A program made the translations under genes and the position numbers. Shown here piece after piece: positions 49,106-59,883 of a stretch of 64,000 bases of DNA; within the stretch, counting starts at the first letter, position 1, and each line of letters starts with the position of its first letter. The stretch spans positions 46,552,027 to 46,616,026 of the forward strand of contig NC_079491.1 in the NCBI RefSeq assembly GCF_020520425.1, written 5' to 3'. The notes under the pieces were generated by a model, which worked only from the letters and a program-made list of their open reading frames with translations, had not been told where the DNA came from and made no database searches. Source of the stretch: Spinacia oleracea (taxonomy: Eukaryota; Streptophyta; Magnoliopsida; Caryophyllales; Amaranthaceae).

Positions 49106-52100
49106 TGTAACACCCCGACAATTCTCCGTTTTCTAAAATAACCCTTTTTATTAATACTCCCTCCGTATTTATTTAAGAGATACACTTGGCTGGGCACGGG
49201 TTTTAAGAAGAAGAATTGAATGAAATAAAGTAATAAAACAAGTGGAGTTGGATAGATATTTTAATAAGTAAAACAAGTGGGGACCATACATTTTAGACAG
49301 TGGGAGGTGGGGTGTAGTTATGAAATTATTTGTTTAATAGAGTGGTGGGACATAAGATATATTAAATAGATTATTTAATTAGATAGTGGGTTGATAAGTT
49401 ACTAAAAATAGCAAGTGTATCTCTTAAATAAATACGGCCGGAAAAGGCAAGTGTATCTCTTAAATAAATACGGAGGGAGTATAACTATAGAGAATTATCA
49501 AGGCATTATCGCCCGTGTGAAAACGTAACGGCTTATTCAGAATTTTGCAGCGGAAAACATATAACTAACTTTAGATTTATAAATAATCAATTACAGAATT
49601 AATCCCAAAAACCAATCAACGAAATTTAGGAAATATAAATAATATGACAAGTTTAAAGTCCAAATTAACAAACCCAAGTTACTTAGCAAAACAAAACAAA
49701 TACAAGCTCTCTAATCTCGATCCCAATGATGCATCATCTTCAAACCTGTAGATGGCAACGCTTATTGATCCTTAGAGACTGCTCACCACAAATGGGTCAT
49801 CACAGGATCAATAAGGCATAGCCATGATCAACACACACAAAAAAGCACGTAATCAGCAAAGCTGAGTACTACATACTAAAACAATAAAAATCCTAACATG
49901 ATACTATTAAACGAACAATCCTAACATGACACTAATAAAACATAAGCAAGGATAACCAAAACATATTGACTTGAAGACTATATTTGACTGAACTAGACCT
50001 TTGTATCATTAAAATTATTTTAATTGAAATAGTCAATGGACTGAGTTGCTACTAGAAGCTTTCACTAAGGAAGACGAGGTACGGGCGCGACTCCGTAACC
50101 TCAATGACCTGCGATATCGAGGAACGTTTGACTGAAATAGAACTGGTGATCAATCCGGCCCCGGGAAAAGCGATAGGCAACCTATGACCCCAACTCCTGA
50201 TTGTCCGTCACTTCAGACGTGCACAGTCTAAAGCTATTGCTACTCAGTTTCACTTTACATGATTTACAGATTAAAACTCTGTTATGACTCAACGATCACA
50301 TAAGTCATACAATCAACAATTAATCACAACTGTTTTTACCTTGGAATTAAGTAAGTGATCACAAAGGTGTCAATCAAGACTTATTCCAATTAATTCAACC
50401 TTTCCTTTAATACTGATCAACCCTCTATATGGGTATAAGGTTTCAACTTACTAAACAAGGTCCTCAGCCCTCATAAAGTAGTGAAAATCTAAAAGGGAAC
50501 AATGATCAATCGATCTGAATCAATGTATATAACATAATCTAGTGTTCCCAACCAACATGTTTGCATCAATCATTTACTAACATGTTATAATTCTCTTAAC
50601 GAAATATATATTCAACATGTCCATCCAACAATATTAAACATGTAAATTTCAACATAACCAAGTTCATCAACAATTTCAACATGGTTTCAACAAAGAACAC
50701 ACATCTCCAAGCACACAGGTATGTACGTACCTTGTGTAAACAAACTAATACGTCACTTTCACACTTTTAAAGGTCGCCTAAAGAGAATTCTCCGCCTAAA
50801 ACAACCAACAAATAATCCCAATGAATCTCTAATCATTCGCAACCACAATAAAGCATTCTAAATGCATCCTAAACATATGTAGGACCTTCCCTAACATTAA
50901 AACTTGAAAATTTGATTTCCTAGCATCATAATTATTGAATTAGTGATTGAAATTCGTTGAAAACTCTTCGCAAACATTATACTTTAAATTTCCAGCAATA
51001 TAAAATAATTTTAAACGTCCACAAAACATAATCAACGTTCTTAAAATCATAAAAATAATAGCTTTAATAATATATAATCATTCTATTATGATTAAAGCCA
51101 TTAAAACCTTAAATTTCATGCTTTAAATAATTAAAACTCTTATTTCAATTCAATTATGTAATCTGAAAATTAAATTATTAATTAAGCATAATATATAATC
51201 TAAAAATCTAACTTAATCATAAAAACTTATAATTTATATTCAAGAAACATGAAATAAATTAATAAAACTTCATTAAAACCCTAACTTAATGTAAGTAACA
51301 AATCTGAAAATAATTAAATTAATTTCAACAACATATAATCTGAAATTCATAACTAAATCATAAAAATCATAAATTTAATTCAACCCAAACATAAATTAAA
51401 TTAATAACATATAATTAAAACATTTAATTTACTTAGGGTTTAAGAAATAACCAAATAAGGAGAGAAAAGTGGGCGGCCGGCGGTCAGAGGCACGGCGGCG
51501 CGACAGCGGTTGCGGTTGGGCTGGTGGTTGTTGTCGAACAAAAACCGCGATTAAGGGGAGAGCGGAAACCGAATCCAAATCAAAGAAAACGAAAGAGGAG
51601 CTTAAAGAGAAAGGGAAGAGAAGGAGGGGAGACTACCGTGTAGTCGGTGGTTAAGCACCGGAAAGGTTCTCGTGGCGGCTATGCTGGCGGCAAGCACGGT
51701 GGTCGTGATGTTGCGTGCCGGTGGTGCTTTGCAAGAAACAAAACAGAGAGCCGGTGAGTGAGGGAAACAAGACTACGAAAGAGACAAAGAAACACGAGGG
51801 GAGAGCGAGAGAGTTACCGGCAGCGGGGAGGACGACGGTGGTCCGGTGGCCGGTGGCGGCGGCTGGGCAACAAGCAAGCAATGGAGGTTGAGGGTTGAGT
51901 TTTTTTTTTTACGTGAAAGAGAGGAAGGAGGAAAAATAACGTAAATTGTATGTGGGTTTGAGAGGAGTGAAACTTTTGAGTCAATTTTGGGTTTTATCTA
52001 TTTGGGTTTTCCAAAATTGGGCTATGATTAGGATTTGGGTTTGAGTGTATGAATCAAAAACCGATTCGGGTTGTTTTCTGAATTCGAATTCTTTTCAAAG

Positions 52101-52274
52101 TAAAATTCAAAACTATTTTGATTTCATAAATCGTTAAATATTTAGAACGTAATTAAAATAAAATAAATATACGTTAATTATATATTTATTACTAAAATTC
52201 ATAAATTCTATTTAAATATAAATAATATACGTTAAAATATATTAATAAAATTTATAAATTTACGGGGGATTACA
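49106..52274 (-). mobile_element. Inner solo LTR (minus orientation), same family as the outer LTR
   Basis: On the minus strand it starts TGTAATCCCCCGTAAATTTA at 52274 and ends GAATTGTCGGGGTGTTACA at 49106. TTGGG flanks both sides (49101-49105, 52275-52279). The whole sequence is recognisable in reverse in the outer LTR, for example GTCCGTCACTTCAGACGTGC at about 50200 against its complement at about 49000. A GC-rich block at about 51470-51880 is non-coding LTR sequence. Confidence 0.9.
49157..49479. mobile_element. Stowaway-like MITE (323 bp) inside the inner solo LTR
   Basis: The ends are CTCCCTCCGTATTTATTTAA and TTAAATAAATACGGAGGGAG, with TA on both sides. The outer LTR carries the uninterrupted site (AAATATAACTATAG near 52895 on the plus strand). 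It has the same doubled right end (CGGCCGGAAAAGG between two copies) as the MITE at 46633. Confidence 0.95.
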
Positions 52275-53980
52275 TTGGGGTTACGGAGTCGCGCCCGTAC
52301 CTCGTCTTCCTTAGTGAAGGCTTCTAGTAGCAACTCGGTCCATTGACTATTTCAATTAAAATAATGTTAATGATACAAAGGTCTAGTTCAGTCAAATATA
52401 GTCTTCAAGTCAATATGTTTTGGTTATCCTTACTTATGTTTTATTAGTATCATGTTAGGGTTGTTCGTTTGATAGAATCATGTTAGGATTATTATTGTTT
52501 TAGTATGTAGTACTCAGCTTTGCTGATTACGTGCTTTGTTTGTGTGTGTTGATCATGGCTATGCCTTATTCATCTTGTGATGATCCATTTTGGTGAGCAG
52601 TCTCTAAGGATCAATAAGCGTTGTCCATCTACAGGTTTGAAGATGATGCATCATTGGGAACGGGATTAGAGAGCTTGTATTCATTTTGTTTTACTAAGTA
52701 ACTTGGGTTTGTTAATTTGGACTTTAAACTTGTCGTACTATTTACCTTTCCTTATTTTTGTTGACTGGTTTTTGGGATTAAATCTGTAATCGATTATTTA
52801 TAAACCTAAAGTTAGTTTTATGTTTTCCGCTGTAAAATTCTGAATAAGCCGTTACGTTTTCACACTGGCGATAATACTTCGATAATTCTCTATAGTTATA
52901 TTTATAAAAAGAGTTATTTTAGAAAAAGGAGAATTGTCGGGGTGTTACATTGGTGGACTTTTATTTGTAATTTGTGTTGTTTTTATGGTAGGAGTTATGA
53001 TTTTCAAGTGATTAAAGTAATTTTTGGGACGGGTGGGGTTGTTTTCGGTGGGGGGTTGGTGGTTTTGTGGTAGATAAGCTAGATTTTTGGTGATGAAAAT
53101 GGTGGTTTCGTGGTGGTTTTGAGGGAGTTGGAGTAGGTTTTCGGTGGTGGTTGGGTATCCCGGAGGTGGCTGGGTGGTTTTAAGGGAGTTGGAGTAAGTT
53201 TCCGATGGTGGTTCGGCAATTTTGAGGGAGTTGTAGTAGGTTTCCGATGGTGGTTGGGTGGTTCCGGCGGTGGCTGGGTGGTTTCGGCGGTGGCTGGGTG
53301 GTGCCGGAGGTGGTTGGGTGTTGGTTGGACACTTTAACGACATCACCGGTGGTGGTAGTGGTGTTAGCCGGTGGGTGGTGTGGTTATAGAGATAGTCAAT
53401 GGTGGTCAAAGTGGTAGTTGCGTTAGTTGGGTGATGAGGACTTTGGGGGTAAGGATGATTCCTTGGGGGGGTGTGGGGAATGAAGGTAGAGGAAAATTGG
53501 GGAATCATGAGGGTAAAGGGAATGATTGGTTTGGTCTAACAAACAACAATAAAGGGAATCAAGGTAGTTGATTGCCTTTCGCTTTGATGAATACCCCCAA
53601 CCAAACGGCCCCTTAAATAGTTCATGTCGGTCAGACCGTCATATCTCAATTTGAATCTCATCTTCTCTCGCATTAATTTTTTTTCCACTGATAAGTTGTA
53701 CTCTATCTGTTCCAAAATATTGTTCCCGTTTCTATTCCGGGCGTTTCTAAATATTTCTCCCAGTTGGAATCTATGCTATTTTTGGACATATTTTTTTTCC
53801 CAAAATACCTTTATATTCTCTTCTATTTACCAAAATACCTAAAGATTCTGCCCAAATTTTAACCTAAACTTCCCAACCTCTATTATTTAATTTATTTCCC
53901 TTCCCCATAAACACACTTCCCCACCCCCTTTAAACCCATCCCTTTCACGATCTCTCACCTCATTTCTCACCTTACCTCTC

Positions 53981-53985
<5 letters not shown>

Positions 53986-54074
<89 letters not shown>

Positions 54075-54120
54075 AAACACTTTCTCTCTCTCTTCAAACA
54101 CTTTCTCTCTCTCTTCAAAA
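53986..54120. repeat. (CT)n microsatellite followed by three TCTTCAAACACTTTCTCTC repeats
   Basis: About 88 bases of pure CT are followed by three copies of a CTTCAAACACTTTCTCTC-type unit of about 25 bp. Minus-strand frames give Arg-Glu repeats, a by-product of the microsatellite. Confidence 0.95.
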
Positions 54121-54298
54121 ACTCTATGTTTCTTCAAAAACCATAAAACTCTCCACCTCTGTTCTTCGCTGTTTCTCTTGAGATCTCTCAAATTTTAACT
54201 TATTTCGGTTAAATTTTCTCATAAAATCTAAACGGGATCACATTTCGATAAATTCGAGGGAAAAAAGGCGGAGATTTTAGGGTTTCTTGATTTTATAC

Positions 54299-55464
54299 AT
54301 GGGTTCCTCTTCTGCTAAACCTCTTGCGCAACCTTTGTTGGATACTTCTGGGCAACGCATTGCTGATCCTAATTGTGATTGGGGTTCGAATTGCAATTGT
54401 CCCAACAACGAGCACTCGTATTCTGGCTAGTATTTGTATAACTAGATGATGGCACAGAAAGATAATACGAGTACTCGAAATTATTTGAATGCTTGGTTTG
54501 AAAAGGGGGATGTGGAGGCTGGTGAAGAGGTGGAGTCAAAATATGACGATTGGTTGCCCACACCCTCAGATCTGCGTTTTTATGGAGACGACGAATAAGA
54601 TGAGGTATCAATCTTGAGATTCTTTGAATATTTTTATTTATTTTCTGGGTAAAACTCGAAAAAATGGTATTTGTGCTTGTGCATGTATTTAATTCGGCGA
54701 TTTGGTTTTTTGGGATTTTTTTTATTTTCTTGGAAAAAATCGAAAATCTGGGGGTTTTTGTCATGTGCATGTATTTAGATCGTTGATCTGATTATTTTGG
54801 ATTCTTTTGAGAATTTTTGGAATTAATCGGGATATTTTTGTGATTTGTTGGGGTCGATTCGCTGATTTGATATTTTAATGACTAAATTTGATACTTATTC
54901 ATGTGCATGTCCTTAATTCGTTGTTCTTTTTTGGATTATTTTGGGATTTCTTTGAAATAATCTGGATATTTTTTGTGATTTGTTGGGATTTATTTGCCGA
55001 TCTGCTAATATAATGAATACATCTGATAAATGTTCATGTGAAAGTGGGATTTTTTGGGATATTTTTGAATTAATCTGTATATTTATGATCAAATCGTGAT
55101 TTATATGATTAAATCTGATTTTTTGTGAATCGTTGGGATTGATCCGTTGATCTAATATTTTAATGACTAATCGAGAATTAATTGGGTTAATTCTGATTTA
55201 TTTGTACGTAAATCGTTGAAAATATTCAATTTTTTTTTTTTTCATGTCGCCTCTATAATCTGATGATACTAATCACCTTACTTGTCCCCTGTTGCATACA
55301 AGGAACCAAATCGGTCTGATTCCTTTGAACTGGAATATGTTGGTGAGTGTGAAAACGATGATGGTGTTGCAGATGGGTCTTCCGGGCAATGTTCATTGGC
55401 CTATCCTTACTCAAAGGATGTTTATTTGAAAAATAAATCGGCTACGGCATCTAATGATGCTTAG
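54299..55464 (+). other. Possible passenger gene remnant in the mariner-like element
   Basis: The CT-rich tract at about 53986-54120 resembles a plant 5' leader. A 43-codon ORF (54299-54430, starting MGSSSAKPLAQPLLDTSGQR) follows, then a 50-codon ORF (54446-54598) containing YDDWLPTPSDLRFYGDDE and ending just before GAG|GTATCA. Some 700 bp later an exon-like stretch (about 55303-55464) reads EPNRSDSFELEYVGECENDD after an acceptor-like ACAAG and ends in TAG. All are acidic and look like protein, but I recognise no family. They run opposite to the transposase. They could be a captured host gene fragment or a second element gene. Confidence 0.3.
54600..55300. other. T-rich intron-like sequence
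   Basis: No exon is seen. Repeated phrases such as GATTTGTTGGGATT suggest short internal duplications. Confidence 0.35.
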
Positions 55465-55539
55465 ATAAGTTTGTCCCCCTTTTTTTCCTGTTAAATTTAT
55501 AATTTGTTGATCCATGTGAAGTTATAAGGTGGATGCCAA

Positions 55540-55960
55540 CAACTGTGATCTGTTGTTGGCCAGAGGTGTTATTTTGATGATGATGTTGTGATATTGTAGT
55601 GTATATGAATGTCCCCTGTATTTATGATAATGTTGGCATGTTGATCATTTTAATATGTTTTTGTCTTATGATGATGTTGGTATGTTGGTTGGAAGATCAT
55701 GCTGATGTTATGATGATGTTGGTATACATTGACACGTTGAATGTCCCCTGTTTTATGATGATGTTGGTTTGTTTCATAGCTGATCATGTTGGTTTGATGA
55801 TGATGTTGGTATGTTGGCATGTAAATTGTCCTTTGTTTTATGCTTATGTTGTAAACCTAGCTTTAAGTGATCATTTGTTTGATGGCTTGATGATGATCTT
55901 GCTTTGTTGCCTAGGTACATGTCATCATGAGGGGGGTGAATGTGTATGAGGAAGGTTTAA
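55540..55960 (+). repeat. Degenerate GATGATGTTGGTATGTTG repeats
   Basis: The phrase ATGATGATGTTGGTATGTTG and variants recur several times with ATGTCCCCTGT interspersed. The 116-codon ORF here (Met/Val/Leu/Cys-rich) is a by-product of the repeat. Confidence 0.7.
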
Positions 55961-56029
55961 TGAACTAATGAATAAAAAATAACAGTAATGTCCATTCTTG
56001 TTGTGTGGTTATGTTGAATGGTTGATGTC

Positions 56030-57300
56030 CCTCTATGTCCCATTAGGATATTTGCCTTAGGGTTTATGTGTGATCTGTGATGAGTTTGTCAATGTCCTGA
56101 GAAGCTATCTATGATTCATAAACCACAGTGCGTCATTAGCATCCAGTCATTGGCTTCAATGAAGCTTTGGGACATCTCAGATCAATATTAACATGATTTG
56201 TTATGGCTTTGCGATTTTTTGCCAGTTTTAATGTGTTAGGAATCAATATTATTCATTCCTTCACATATAAACTGGCATTAGATTGCTTATGCAATTGAAG
56301 TCTTGTTTAATAAAACTCCCTTTAACTTGGTCCATTTTGGCTTTTCAATCTGTTCCCAGTTTTAATGTGTTAGGAAACAAATTGATTCCTTCACATGTAA
56401 ACTGGAATTAGATCGGGGAGACAATTCATGTCTTGTTTATTGAGTTGTTAATTGTCCCCTTATGTCCCTTTGTTGTGTGTGATCAATGATGAGTCTTTTA
56501 TATGCTGAGAAACAAGTCCAATTAACTACAACCGCTCATGCTGCCATTAGTATCAATGCTTATACTTTTCAGGCGCTAAGTGTTTGTAGTTTGGATTTTT
56601 TTAAGTGATGCTTAGGGACATTCCGAGATCAATATTGTTGTTTTGCATGAATGACTTTTAGTCTTTAGGTGGTTCTTCGAGGGGATTGAGTGATGGTTTA
56701 CTATCCAATTTGATAGTTAATAATTTCTCAATCCCTTTCGGATGAACCACCAAAAATATTACAACAATTGTTTATGTTTGATCCATGATGAGTCCTAATA
56801 TCCTCTTATGTGCTTCACATGTAATAATGTGGTGTTAGTGATAATCAATGATGTACTTGTTGATATTCTGAGATCTGTGTTTTAATAAATGTCATTTAAC
56901 TCCTTCTGTCGAACAGAGTGATTGTCATTTCACATGATCAAATGTGAATATCAATCATTCCATTCGGCCGAAGGATGTTAAAGTAATGAAAATATTGAAA
57001 CAAAATTATCAGTGATGTAAATTCAACTAATCTGAGATTGAAACCCTACATTACTTCAACTAATATGAGATTGTCTTATGTGATGAATGACTTGTTGTTT
57101 TGAATTAATGACTTGTTGTTTTGAATTAATGAGTTATTGTTTTGTTTGATCTGTGATGAGTCATCATTTGTTGAGACTCAAACCCATTTTTTCATTAACA
57201 CTCATGCACCATTAGCATCATTGATGCTTTTCAGGAGCTAAGTGTTAATGGATAGAGTATGTGTCAATGATGCTTGGGGACACTCTGAGATCCTTATGTG
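56030..57300 (+). repeat. Three diverged copies of a roughly 170-bp repeat
   Basis: Segments near 56034-56200, 56448-56640 and 57125-57290 share the order GTGATCTGTGATGAGT ... CATTAGCATC ... TTTTCAGGAGCTAAGTG ... GGGACACTCTGAGATC, in diverged form. They lie between the hairpins described separately. Confidence 0.5.
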
Positions 57301-57464
57301 ATGTTAGTAATGTGGTGTTAGTGATATTCAATGATGTAATTGTTGATAATCTGATATTTTTGTTTGTTGAAATGTCCTTTAACTCCTTTTGTCAAATGGA
57401 GTTAATGTCATTTCACATGAGCCAATGTGAATATCATTTATTCCCTTTGGTAAAAGAATTTTGA
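56221..57464. repeat. Cluster of five foldback hairpins
   Basis: H1 56221-56276 has arms GCCAGTTTTAATGTGTTAGG and CCTTCACATATAAACTGGC. H2 56356-56405 has the same arms, diverged. H3 56668-56751 has GGTGGTTCTTCGAGGGGATT mirrored by AATCCCTTTCGGATGAACCA. H4 56895-56982 runs from TTTAACTCCTTC... to ...GAAGGATGTTAAA. H5 about 57378-57464 is related to H4. Each is an imperfect inverted repeat with a short loop; H1/H2 and H4/H5 are related pairs. No coding is seen. They may be small foldback insertions or subterminal parts of the mariner-like element. Confidence 0.75.
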
Positions 57465-57539
57465 ATTTGTGATTAATATAGAAACAAAATGGTCAATGAT
57501 GTACGTCAACTAAACTGAGATTGAAACCCTATGTTCCTA

Positions 57540-57935
57540 TGTTCGCTTGTGATTATGTTGCCTTCATGATTATGCTGTCTTGCTGATTATGTTGCCTTGA
57601 TGATTGTAGCTCATTTTCAGATCAATTTTCAGGTCAACTAAATTGAGATTGAAACCATACATTGCTATTTTCACTTATGATTATGTTGCCTTGATGATTG
57701 TAATGCCTTGATGATTATGCTGCCTTGCTGATTATGTTGCCTTGATGATTGTAATGCTTTGATGATTATGCTGCCTTGATGATTGTAATGCCTTGATGAT
57801 TATGCTACATTGTTGATTATGTTTCCTTGATAATGTATGCATGTCCCCTGCCTTCATGATAATGTTTCCTTCATAATGTATGCATGTCCCCTGCGTTGAT
57901 GATAATGGTGCCTTGATGATTATGAGAGTTGTGAA
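57540..57935 (+). repeat. 17-bp minisatellite
   Basis: Units CCTTGATGATTATGCTG and variants (CCTTGCTGATTATGTTG, CCTTGATGATTGTAATG) are repeated in two blocks, broken by a diverged segment at about 57600-57665. Confidence 0.85.
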
Positions 57936-58297
57936 AGCATATGGGGAAGGGTTAATGAATTAAAGAATAAAACATGAAAGTAATGTGATTTTTGTTCTGT
58001 GATGAGTCTTTATTGATGTCATTATCAATGATGAAAACAAACTCAACTCAGATTAACAACATGAAATTCATTCATTGAAACTTCCAAAAGTTATGATGCT
58101 TATAAAATGTTTTTCCTACATGTAATGCTTCCATTCAAGCTTATAAAAGTGACATAATTTTGTACTTGTTACTTTCAAAACATGTCCCCAAAACACAAAA
58201 GTTATCTATATGTTTCTCTTTTTCTTCATTGGTTTGCTTTCCATTCATCATACAGTTGTATGCATTGATTCATTGCCCATATTGGTGCCTTGACTTG

Positions 58298-59883
58298 CTA
58301 TGGCAGATTGCCTTCACCTTCTAAGAGATTTTTCTTGTTGTGTGGAAGTTGGTAGTCATTGTTGCCCTTGTATTTTAGAATTTCATTCCCAACATATTGT
58401 AGTGTCATCTACACATTAGACAAAGTCTTTGGATGCAATTCATTAAAAGAATCCGTCACTGCTCCACTTAAGTCTTCCAATGTTTTTGGCATTTTCTTGT
58501 GCATTAATGATTGTATTGACCTGAAAAACCCCAAGTCCAATATGTTGCAATTTGGACTGTTTGCTAGCTGTCGAGTTAGTATAAAAGTAAACCCATCTTG
58601 TTGGTAGTGTTGTTTCCATTCATGATCATCTTGCAATATGTGTGCCTTTGTATTGTCTTGAATTGTGTAGATCACCTTTTCCCCTTCATGTGGTGGCCAC
58701 TTTTCTTTGATTGTTGGTATTAAAAAACTAATAAGCATGCCCATGGTTGCTATTTGATTGACTGACTTCATTGGTTTTGTCTCAATTGTCCCCTTCACTC
58801 TGTTTTTTCATGTACTCTTTGCTGCCACTGAATTTGTGAATGGAAATATACCTAGTTTGTCATCAAATTAACACTGCCCATCTTCACCCCACCTTGGCCT
58901 TGCTACTGCTGCCATGAACATGAACTTTAGTATTTTTTTTCTTGATGTGTGGAAATGGTTAATTGTTTGCAAGATAAACTCTTTGATTTTTTCTGTGTTA
59001 TATAGAACCATTTCTCATCTATGTGAATGAAATTATACATGATGTAATATGTGGATCTTGTGGTATATAGTAATCCATAAACAGTCAAAGTATCCACCTC
59101 ATCCTTGTCATCTTGCATTCTTCTGAAATGCCTGGATGCAAGGGACTTGAGTGTGGTTTAATCATCTTTCTCTTCACCAATCTCCAAACTATTGTTGTAC
59201 CCAAATTCAACATCTTTGCAAGATCGATCTCTAATGCATGTTCTGTCCCCCATGGCTATTGATGCAATAGATTCATAAGTTACTTGAATTATTTTCCTGC
59301 CACAGTTGTGATATTTGTTTTCCAATACAAGAGTCCATTGTTGTCTTCTATCTCTTTGCCTTGTTCCATATCCCACCAATGATTTTTCTAGTGTAACCAT
59401 AGTTTTTCACTACCACTTCAACTATCCCATAAATCAGAGTGTCTAACCTTGGATTCTTTCTGCAAAGCAGGAACAACAAGATTCCCAGACTCAATTCATT
59501 GTTTATTCTTGGTGTTTTTGGCTTATGATGAACTTATGCTTCAGTTTCTGATTGATGTTGTTGAGATGATGTTGTCTCTTGATGTGGTGGCATGTTCATA
59601 TCAAATAAAAATGGAACTACTTGTAGATGTGATGTACATGCTGTATTATTTTGCTGTTGTCCCACTTCCACTTCATCTGGTACTTGATGTCGTACTTCAT
59701 TAAGGTCTGGTACAGGTTGACTTTGCTCAAAATCCCCATATTCATGAGCATTTAATACCTCTTCAGCATGTTGTGCCACATGAGCAGTAGGTTGTTCATC
59801 ATTCGAGTCAGATTCCGTGTTCGTGTCGTCTCCTTCATCATCAGAAAAACCGAGGAAGTCTCCTCTTCTTGATTTGAATCCAT
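58298..59883 (-). pseudogene. Mariner-like transposase (plant DD39D), disrupted
   Basis: It reads on the minus strand from an ATG at 59883 to a TAG at 58298-58300. The acidic N-terminus contains DFEQSQPVPDLNEV. A region with YHNCGRKIIQV marks the helix-turn-helix part. The catalytic triad is HIDEKWFY (D codon 59019-59017), IQDNTKAHI (58657-58655) and NILDLGFF (58537-58535), with exactly 39 residues between the last two as in plant mariners. The C-terminus (MTLQYVGNEILKYKGNNDYQ) continues past a premature TAG. Damage: in-frame stops at 59160-59158, 58870-58868 (TAA), 58810-58808 (TGA) and 58411-58409 (TAG). Frame changes occur near 59870, between about 59530 and 59400, and between about 58990 and 58900. 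The enzyme would cut and paste elements at TA sites; this copy cannot make it. Confidence 0.88.

Larger units (their letters stand above)
46191..52949 (+). mobile_element. Outer solo LTR (plus orientation), interrupted by a second copy
   Basis: It starts TGTAATCCCCCGTAATTTTA at 46191 and ends GAATTGTCGGGGTGTTACA at 52949. TTGGT flanks both sides (46186-46190 and 52950-52954). The sequence stops at 49105 and resumes at 52275/52280 around the inner LTR. Its own length is about 3.6 kb including two MITEs and a Mutator-like insert. There is no internal retrotransposon sequence, so it is a solo LTR. Confidence 0.85.
45865..53612. mobile_element. Harbinger-like non-autonomous element, split by nested solo LTRs
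   Basis: The left end is GGAGCCGTTTGGTT at 45865 and the right end, in reverse complement, is GGGGCCGTTTGGTT ending at 53612. TTA flanks at 45862-45864 and 53613-53615. The element's own sequence is about 326 bp on the left and 660 bp on the right; the rest is the LTR insertion at 46191-52949 plus its 5-bp duplication. The right part is G-rich with a GGTGGTTGGGTGG-type repeat and encodes nothing convincing on either strand. Confidence 0.65.

Noticed and set aside
51469-51881. Two ORFs of 61 and 76 aa
   Set aside because: They are GC-rich sequence inside the inner solo LTR with no domain and no splice structure.
52945-53508. 187-aa Pro/Thr-rich minus-strand ORF
   Set aside because: It is low-complexity sequence from a GGTGGTTGGGTGG-type repeat in the Harbinger-like element, and it crosses the LTR boundary.
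53967-54191. Minus-strand ORF with Arg-Glu repeats
   Set aside because: It is a translation of a (CT)n microsatellite.
54369-54770. 133-aa minus-strand ORF
   Set aside because: It is opposite to better-looking plus-strand ORFs, Asn/Thr/Ser-rich and without a domain.
55599-55949. 116-aa membrane-like ORF
   Set aside because: It is built from GATGATGTTGGTATGTTG repeats and has no recognisable domain.
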